From positions 124,001 to 188,000 of the forward strand of contig NZ_PIQG01000004.1 of NCBI RefSeq assembly GCF_003987435.1: a stretch of 64,000 nucleotides of DNA, written 5' to 3'. The translations under genes were made by a program, and so were the position numbers. Source of the stretch: Pseudidiomarina taiwanensis. Lineage in GTDB: Bacteria > Pseudomonadota > Gammaproteobacteria > Enterobacterales > Alteromonadaceae. Below are positions 58,912 to 64,000 of this stretch, piece by piece. Below the pieces are notes generated by a model, which made no database searches, had not been told where the DNA came from, and worked only from the letters and a program-made list of their open reading frames with translations. The stretch's first letter is position 1, and each line of letters begins with the position of its first letter.

Positions 58912-59443
58912 CAAACAATTTGAATCACTTGGTGTCGCCGTTCTGACAGTGTCAGACACGCGTGATAGAAGCACAGATACCTCTGGCGAGTATCTGGCCG
59001 TGAATGCGACTGAATCGGGTCATCAGGTGATTAAGCGAGAGATTGTTATTGATGACATTTATCTGATCCGAGCGTGCGTTTCTGCTTATATCGCAGATCC
59101 AGCCATACAAGCCGTAATCGTGACTGGAGGTACCGGATTTACTTCAAGAGATTCCACACCTGAAGCGGTAAAACCCTTGTTTGACAAAGAAGTTGAGGGA
59201 TTCGGTGAATTATTTCGATATTTGTCATTTAAGGAAATAGGTACTTCAACAATCCAATCAAGGGCTATATCTGGATTAGCAAACAACACTGTTATATTTT
59301 GTCTACCTGGGTCTACCAATGCTTGCAAAACCGCTTGGGCGGGTATCATTGAAGCGCAACTAAATGGCGCTCATGGTCCGTGTAACTTCGTACCGCATTT
59401 ACAAACCAATGAAGCACTTCAATGCGCGAGTAGACCGATATGA
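58898..59443 (+). CDS. moaB: Molybdopterin adenylyltransferase-type protein MoaB
   Basis: The 181-residue protein has [19 protein letters not shown] near the start and [17 protein letters not shown], the MoaB/Mog fold with the substrate-binding GGTG motif. It handles molybdopterin before Mo insertion. ATG 58898 is preferred: an upstream in-frame start at 58844 lies deep in mobA and adds non-conserved residues. It overlaps moaC by 4 bp. Confidence 0.92.
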   Translation: MGHANKQFESLGVAVLTVSDTRDRSTDTSGEYLAVNATESGHQVIKREIVIDDIYLIRACVSAYIADPAIQAVIVTGGTGFTSRDSTPEAVKPLFDKEVEGFGELFRYLSFKEIGTSTIQSRAISGLANNTVIFCLPGSTNACKTAWAGIIEAQLNGAHGPCNFVPHLQTNEALQCASRPI

Positions 59444-59934
59444 CTGGGCTAACTAATTCTGAGCTTAGCCATATTGATAATCATGGCAAAGCGAACATGG
59501 TCGATGTGAGCGAAAAAGCCACATCGACTCGCGTAGCAAAAGCGGAAGCCTATGTCAGTGTTTCAGATATTGCGCTTGAGCAAATAATACAAAACCAGTT
59601 GGCGAAAGGTGATGTCTTTAGTGTCGCAAGAGTGGCAGGCATTCAAGCGGCAAAACAATGTGCCAATCTGGTGCCGCTATGTCATCCACTGTTACTCAGC
59701 AAAGTAGACGTGGATTTTGAAACTGACGAGTTATCCAAGCAAATAAAGATAACCTGTCAATGTAAATTAAATGGTAACACTGGCGTTGAAATGGAGGCGC
59801 TTACTGGCGTTTCTGTGGCTGCGCTGACGCTTTTTGATATGTGTAAAGCTGTTGACCCAGAAATGGTTATTCATGGCTTAAAAGTCATTGAAAAAAGCGG
59901 TGGTAAAACTGGACTGTGGAGGCGCTCTGCATGA
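59440..59934 (+). CDS. moaC: Cyclic pyranopterin monophosphate synthase MoaC
   Basis: The 164-residue protein has [38 protein letters not shown] and [20 protein letters not shown] with the lysine of the KAVD segment, all MoaC hallmarks. It converts the MoaA product to cyclic pyranopterin monophosphate. It overlaps moaB and moaD by 4 bp each. Confidence 0.97.
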   Translation: MTGLTNSELSHIDNHGKANMVDVSEKATSTRVAKAEAYVSVSDIALEQIIQNQLAKGDVFSVARVAGIQAAKQCANLVPLCHPLLLSKVDVDFETDELSKQIKITCQCKLNGNTGVEMEALTGVSVAALTLFDMCKAVDPEMVIHGLKVIEKSGGKTGLWRRSA

Positions 59935-60176
59935 TACAGATAAAATTTTTCGCAAGTCTTCGTGAAAGGTTAGGTACATCGTCTTTGAATCTTCAGTATG
60001 CGGGTGAAAACACTGTCGCCGATGTCGCACATGAGCTCGTCGAGCGTGGAGAGGAGTGGCGCTTCCTCGAAGAACGAGATGTGTTATGTGCGGTCAATCA
60101 AACGCTTTGTGGAAAAGACGCAAAAATAAATGATGGCGACGAAATTGCGTTTTTCCCGCCGGTGACAGGAGGCTAA
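59931..60176 (+). CDS. moaD: Molybdopterin synthase sulfur carrier subunit MoaD
   Basis: The 81-residue ubiquitin-like protein ends FFPPVTGG, the C-terminal Gly-Gly that is thiocarboxylated. ATG 59931 overlaps the moaC stop (ATGA), preferable to the GTG/ATG further upstream inside moaC. It forms the small subunit of molybdopterin synthase. Confidence 0.95.
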   Translation: MIQIKFFASLRERLGTSSLNLQYAGENTVADVAHELVERGEEWRFLEERDVLCAVNQTLCGKDAKINDGDEIAFFPPVTGG

Positions 60177-60178
60177 CA

Positions 60179-60643
60179 ATGATTAGTGTTCAGCGTGACG
60201 ACTTTGATCACTGTGAACAATACCTTGCCCTTAAGGAAGAGGCGGATGGAGACGGCGCTGTAGTCACTTTTACGGGTTTGGTACGAGATTTCAATGTTCA
60301 GGGGGCCGTGTCGGGCATTCACATAGAGCATTACCCAGGTATGACCGAAAAATCCCTGATGCGTATCTGTAGTGAAGCTCGAAAACGTTGGCAGTTAGGA
60401 CAAATAAGAGTCATCCACCGAGTGGGGAGGATTGGGCCTCAGGAGCAGATTGTGTTTGTTGGCGTAACATCCAAGCATCGCAAAAATGCATTTGACGCGT
60501 GTGAATTCATTATTGATTACCTTAAAACCAGCGCTCCTTTATGGAAACAAGAAGGTACATCAGAAGGCATGAAGTGGGTCGCCAGTCGGTTGTCGGACAA
60601 GGAAGCAATGGATCGCTGGCTTAATACAACCAACCTGTCTTGA
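60179..60643 (+). CDS. moaE: Molybdopterin synthase catalytic subunit MoaE
   Basis: The 154-residue protein has GAVVTFTGLVRDFN, LRIEHYPGM-like IHIEHYPGMTEKSL, IGPQEQIVFVGV and the catalytic-lysine region IIDYLKTSAPLWKQE. It adds two sulfurs to the pterin precursor. Its 3' end overlaps the opposite-strand CopD-like gene by 23 bp, an end-to-end convergent overlap. Confidence 0.96.
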   Translation: MISVQRDDFDHCEQYLALKEEADGDGAVVTFTGLVRDFNVQGAVSGIHIEHYPGMTEKSLMRICSEARKRWQLGQIRVIHRVGRIGPQEQIVFVGVTSKHRKNAFDACEFIIDYLKTSAPLWKQEGTSEGMKWVASRLSDKEAMDRWLNTTNLS

Positions 60644-61064
60644 ACGATACGCCGACGATTACGAAAATTATCGAAAGCAGGGTTACGGCAATAATATGCA
60701 GGGCCATATCCCATAAATTCTGCTGCGATAATTTAGGTAAGACTCTTAGTTTAGCGTCAACAGCTAATAAAATAGTTAACGTAAGTAGTATAAACTTTAT
60801 GGCAATCACCCTTGAGATTGGGTTACTCCAATCCAGCCATAGTGAAATGTCGGGCAACAATCGATGTGCTAACAGCAAACCGGTGACTATTTGGATTAGC
60901 ATGGCCGGTTTACCAATACGCTCAAACGCTGATTCAAACTCCAGCAAACGTTGGGGTGACTTCTCTTTCAATACTCTGGGTAATACAGCAAGCGCCAACA
61001 CGATATGGCCGCCTGTCCATACTGTTGCTCCTAAAATGTGAGCGAGTATCAAATAACCATACAT
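60621..61064 (-). CDS. CopD-like integral membrane protein
   Basis: The 147-residue protein has four membrane segments and HILGATVWTGGHIVLALAVLP near the N-terminus, resembling small CopD/YphA-like membrane proteins with a conserved His in the first helix. It may bind heme or copper. It is nine bases downstream of the DUF454 gene, and both follow moeA. Confidence 0.7.
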   Translation of the reverse strand: MYGYLILAHILGATVWTGGHIVLALAVLPRVLKEKSPQRLLEFESAFERIGKPAMLIQIVTGLLLAHRLLPDISLWLDWSNPISRVIAIKFILLTLTILLAVDAKLRVLPKLSQQNLWDMALHIIAVTLLSIIFVIVGVSFKTGWLY

Positions 61065-61073
61065 AGTATAATG

Positions 61074-61448
61074 TCAAACCTGACTGGGTCTGCTCCATAT
61101 AAAGCTTAAAACGAGAATGGATACAGTGGTTACCGAAGCAATTGTCCAATAAGCGTAATCGCCAATTAATAACGCAGCGGCTACCATCGCAATCAAGCTA
61201 GTGCAAGCAATGACTTTGGTCTTAAGTGCAATTACGCCTGCTTGTTCCCAGTCGTTAATTACGCCTCCGAGCAATGGCTGCGATAATAGCCATTGATGTA
61301 GCGTATTCGAGCTTTTAGAAAAACAAAAGGCAGACAAGAGTAGAAAGGGTGTAGTTGGAACCAAAGGTAATACGACGCCAATAATGCCGCAAAGACAGGC
61401 CACTAAGCCTGCAATTATGAACATCGAACGACGAAGTTGATTACCCAT
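61074..61448 (-). CDS. YbaN-like DUF454 membrane protein
   Basis: The 124-residue protein has GIIGVVLPLVPTTPFLLLSA then FCFSKSS and HQWLLSQPLLGGVINDWE, the DUF454 signature, with several short hydrophobic segments. The function is unknown; members often occur beside nitrate/denitrification or heme genes. It is 7 bp downstream of moeA, likely in the same transcript. Confidence 0.85.
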   Translation of the reverse strand: MGNQLRRSMFIIAGLVACLCGIIGVVLPLVPTTPFLLLSAFCFSKSSNTLHQWLLSQPLLGGVINDWEQAGVIALKTKVIACTSLIAMVAAALLIGDYAYWTIASVTTVSILVLSFIWSRPSQV

Positions 61449-61455
61449 TGCTTAT

Positions 61456-62691
61456 TTATCTCAAAACCGAATCAAACCATTGCACATTCACCGTTTCTCC
61501 AGGTTCTATCATTCCGCGACTGTTCTCAAGCACTGCATAACAATTGCTCGTAGTAAAACAAGAAAGCACGCCTGAGCTTTGAGAACCGCCAGAGTCGACT
61601 ATCAGTTGACCATTGTCCTCGCGGTAACAGACTGCGCGTTGATAGTCAGTTCTTCCTGGTTTCTTTCTAAACCTATTCTTTGCGATGGCTCTAATGGCGA
61701 CATTTTCCTTAGGTGTGCAGCCCGCTAATAGTGATAATGACGGTGCGGCAATTTGGTCAAAGGTGACTGCCGCTGATACTGGATTACCGGGGAGACCAAA
61801 AAACAAACTTTTGTTTAATCTGCCGAACGCGAGTGGTTTGCCAGGTTTGATTGCCAGCTTCCAAAAGTCTACTTGGCCAATCTCCTCGAGGATTTCACGT
61901 GTATAATCAGCTTCACCCACCGACACGCCGCCAGAAGTGATTACGCAATCTGAATTTGCATCTGCTTGGGTAAAGGCATCACGGATTTTTTCCGGATCAT
62001 CTTCTATCACACCCAAGTCCAGAACCTCAGCGCCAAGACGCTTTAACATTGCGCGAAGCATGGGCCGATTGCTGTCAAAGATTTTGCCCTGTTGAGGAGT
62101 GTCTCCAGGCTGTAAAAGCTCATCACCGGTTGAAAACAATGCCACTTTAAGCTTGCGGAAAACTGATGCCTTATCGATACCAATAGACGCGAGGAGCCCA
62201 ATATCAATTGCAGTCAGCCTCTTTCCTTTAGACAGCACGACGGATTTTTTTGCGATATCACTACCTGCGATGCGTATCGCTTCACCTAGCTTAACAGTGT
62301 GAGTGACTGTTATTTCCTTACCATTTGCAACGGTGTTTTCTTGCATAACCACCGCATCCGCACCTGATGGGATTTGTGCACCGGTCATAATACGCACGCA
62401 CTGATGCTTGCCGATCTCGCCGCTGAATGGATTGCCAGCAAAGCTCTTACCAACCAGACTAAAAGTAGTACCAGAAGACAGATCCTGATGGCGAATGGCG
62501 TAGCCGTCCATTGCGGAGTTATCAAAACCCGGGACGTTAATGGGAGAAATCACATCGTCGGCCAATACTCTATCCAATGCCGAATCAAGACTGCAATGCT
62601 CAACTTCAACAATCGGAGAGATAGTGTCCCAGATGATCTGTTTTGCTTCCTCTATCGGCATAAGGCCTTTTGCATCGCAACCACATCCCAT
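61456..62691 (-). CDS. moeA: Molybdopterin molybdenumtransferase MoeA
   Basis: The 411-residue protein has FDNSAMDGYAI (about residues 61-71), the MoeA catalytic segment MTGAQIPSGADAVV, SGGVSVGEADY and LFFGLPGNPVSAAVTF. It inserts molybdate into adenylated molybdopterin. ATG 62691 follows AAGGAGC at ideal spacing; an upstream start at 62724 would lie inside narL. The N-terminus MGCGCDAKGL carries two cysteines two residues apart, unusual for the family. Confidence 0.93.
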   Translation of the reverse strand: MGCGCDAKGLMPIEEAKQIIWDTISPIVEVEHCSLDSALDRVLADDVISPINVPGFDNSAMDGYAIRHQDLSSGTTFSLVGKSFAGNPFSGEIGKHQCVRIMTGAQIPSGADAVVMQENTVANGKEITVTHTVKLGEAIRIAGSDIAKKSVVLSKGKRLTAIDIGLLASIGIDKASVFRKLKVALFSTGDELLQPGDTPQQGKIFDSNRPMLRAMLKRLGAEVLDLGVIEDDPEKIRDAFTQADANSDCVITSGGVSVGEADYTREILEEIGQVDFWKLAIKPGKPLAFGRLNKSLFFGLPGNPVSAAVTFDQIAAPSLSLLAGCTPKENVAIRAIAKNRFRKKPGRTDYQRAVCYREDNGQLIVDSGGSQSSGVLSCFTTSNCYAVLENSRGMIEPGETVNVQWFDSVLR

Positions 62692-62693
62692 GA

Positions 62694-63347
62694 TTAAGCT
62701 CCTTTTTGGTGGTTCACCATCCACACTGCTGCTTCTACACGAGAGCGTAGATTCAGTTTTTTAAGAAAATGCTTCACATGGACTTTGACCGTGCCATCTG
62801 AAATATCCAGTTCTCGTGCAATAAGCTTGTTGCTCATACCTTTCGCGATGAGTTTGAGGATCTCCAATTCACGACTGGTCAGGCTGGCCAATGCTCGACT
62901 TCCAGCCCTTTCGGGCTTGCGTAGCGCAGTAGCCAGTACCTCAGTCAGCTTTGCGCTCATTACCATTTTGCCGAGCGCGGCTTCACGGAGTTTGTCGACA
63001 ATATTTTCTGGATCCATGTCTTTTAGCAGATAACCATCGGCACCTGAGCGAACGGCTTCAACAACATCTTCATCGTTGTCAGATACCGTCAACATGATGA
63101 TGCGCGAATCAACACCTTTATCCCGCAGATGCTTTAGCGTTTCCAATCCATCCATACCTTGCATGTTCAAATCCAGCGTGATCAGGTCTGGCTCCAATTG
63201 CATCGCCATTTCGATGGCTTCTTTTCCTGAACTCGCCTCTCCAACGACTTCTAGATCATCTTCAAATTCGATAAGTTGGTTTAATCCTTTACGCAACAAA
63301 GGATGGTCGTCGACCATCATAATAGTGGCGGGTTTGTCTTCGAACAT
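62694..63347 (-). CDS. narL: NarL-type response regulator
   Basis: The 217-residue protein has a receiver domain with acidic pair Asp13-Asp14, phospho-acceptor Asp59 (LDLNMQGMDG) and KDMDPEN, and a LuxR-type HTH (LTSRELEILKLIAKGMSNKL then DGTVKVHVKHFLKKLNLRSR). The match with NarL is in both domains and in context. No sensor kinase (NarX) is visible in the window. It is co-transcribed with moeA and divergent from the last narK. Confidence 0.88.
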   Translation of the reverse strand: MFEDKPATIMMVDDHPLLRKGLNQLIEFEDDLEVVGEASSGKEAIEMAMQLEPDLITLDLNMQGMDGLETLKHLRDKGVDSRIIMLTVSDNDEDVVEAVRSGADGYLLKDMDPENIVDKLREAALGKMVMSAKLTEVLATALRKPERAGSRALASLTSRELEILKLIAKGMSNKLIARELDISDGTVKVHVKHFLKKLNLRSRVEAAVWMVNHQKGA

Positions 63348-63655
63348 GTATGCCTCCTTACAAACGCTGAGTCATTCGTTTAGTTTAACTATACACGAAC
63401 TGGTGAACTTCTCTTAAATTACTGGAGGTAAGCCAGCTACCACTTATGGGGTAGCAAAACACATTTTTTGAAACCCTTTAAATATAGGGAATACAACAAG
63501 ATAGCTGTACCTCTTTCAGCACTCAATGTGTCAAAAATCGTTAGTTTTGTTACCACAATGCTTCGCCTAGCTACCTACTGAAGCAGATTGTTAGCTCTGC
63601 CTGCGTGGACCATAGTGTGACCAAATAAATGTCATTCTATGTTGGAGTAAGCGTT
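63348..63655. promoter_or_regulatory. Divergent narL / narK promoter region with NarL-type motifs
   Basis: This 308-bp gap contains no gene. It has TACCACT-TA-TGGGGTA (63438-63453), a dyad resembling a NarL 7-2-7 site, a perfect single heptamer TACCTCT (63508-63514) and further TACC motifs at 63551 and 63572. The pattern suggests autoregulation of narL and nitrate control of narK. I could not find a clear FNR box. Confidence 0.5.
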
Positions 63656-64000
63656 ATGTCTGATCTGCACAAGTGGGATCCAGAAGACCCTGATTTCTGG
63701 GAGAAAGAGGGAAAGAAAATAGCGAATCGCAACCTATGGATATCCATTCCTAGCTTGCTAGCTGGCTTCGCTGTTTGGCTCTATTGGGGAATCATAACCG
63801 TTCAAATGCTAAATCTGGGATTCCCCTTTGCAAAGGCTGAACTCTTTACCTTGATGGCGATTGCTGGATTGACCGGCGCAACACTGAGAATTCCAAGCAG
63901 TTTCTTCATTCGATTGTGCGGAGGGAGGAACACCATTTTCTTCACGACAGCACTGCTAATGATACCAGCGGTAGGAGCAGGATTTGCACTGCAAAATCCT
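63656..64000 (+). CDS. NarK-type nitrate/nitrite transporter, N-terminal fragment
   Basis: The gene opens MSDLHKWDPEDPDFWEKEGK after GTTGGAGTAAGCG and continues into hydrophobic helices (WISIPSLLAGFAVWLYWGII) and TGATLRIPSSFFI. This long charged N-terminus and the RIPSS motif fit the NarK/NarU type with the extended cytosolic leader. The window ends after 115 codons. In related operons narGHJI follows, which I cannot see. Confidence 0.82.
   Translation, partial: MSDLHKWDPEDPDFWEKEGKKIANRNLWISIPSLLAGFAVWLYWGIITVQMLNLGFPFAKAELFTLMAIAGLTGATLRIPSSFFIRLCGGRNTIFFTTALLMIPAVGAGFALQNP

Overview
The window is a chromosomal segment of a gammaproteobacterium, most likely of the order Alteromonadales (an Idiomarina-like relative is my low-confidence guess). 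The evidence is the gene order dnaA-rpmH-rnpA-yidD-yidC-mnmE, the mioC-oriC-mnmG-rsmG-parAB arrangement, the complete atpIBEFHAGDC operon and glmUS. Family calls are from reading the proteins by eye, with no database search.

1-28258 is conserved core. It opens with the first 40 codons of dnaA (minus strand), DnaA boxes and the rpmH promoter, then the ribosome/RNase P/membrane-insertase/tRNA-modification cluster. A minus-strand block at 4217-12619 encodes two short-chain dehydrogenase-type proteins, a bile-acid:sodium-symporter-type carrier, a flavin monooxygenase, a soluble sugar dehydrogenase, two small envelope proteins and an M1-type metallopeptidase. mioC and mnmG flank a clear oriC (13231-13548), with several DnaA boxes and 12 GATC sites in about 240 bp. 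rsmG, parAB, the ATP synthase operon, glmU and glmS follow.

28248-40878 is a 12,631-bp integrated island that splits the region downstream of glmS. It carries a small recombinase-like ORF, a resolvase, a Sel1-repeat protein, several small unknown proteins, an HUH (rolling-circle Rep-like) protein beside direct repeats and a perfect hairpin, a type I restriction-modification operon with an extra unknown gene, and a large serine recombinase at the right edge. Joining the two island ends on paper gives a dyad-symmetric attP centred on an AC dinucleotide (17 of 22 arm positions pair). The same operation restores glmS with its own TAA stop. Exactly 25 bp after that stop lies the right end of a Tn7-like transposon (40915), with four 20-bp tandem putative TnsB sites, tnsA and tnsB. 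The island therefore appears to have wedged itself between glmS and an older Tn7-like insertion at attTn7. tnsB is cut by an IS3-family element and the rest of the tns genes are missing.

43937-64000 is an anaerobic-respiration region: class III ribonucleotide reductase (nrdG, nrdD) with a candidate NrdR box, a nitroreductase-like protein, a hemerythrin-like protein, a fused PP2C phosphatase/protein kinase, two NarK-type transporters, NnrS, a porin, the molybdenum cofactor genes moaA-mobA-moaBCDE, moeA and moeB, a NarL-type regulator, and the start of a third NarK. A candidate Moco riboswitch precedes moaA. Candidate FNR and NarL sites lie in the intergenic regions. The nitrate reductase genes themselves are probably beyond the right edge. 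Whether this region was cargo of the Tn7-like element cannot be decided, because no left end is visible.
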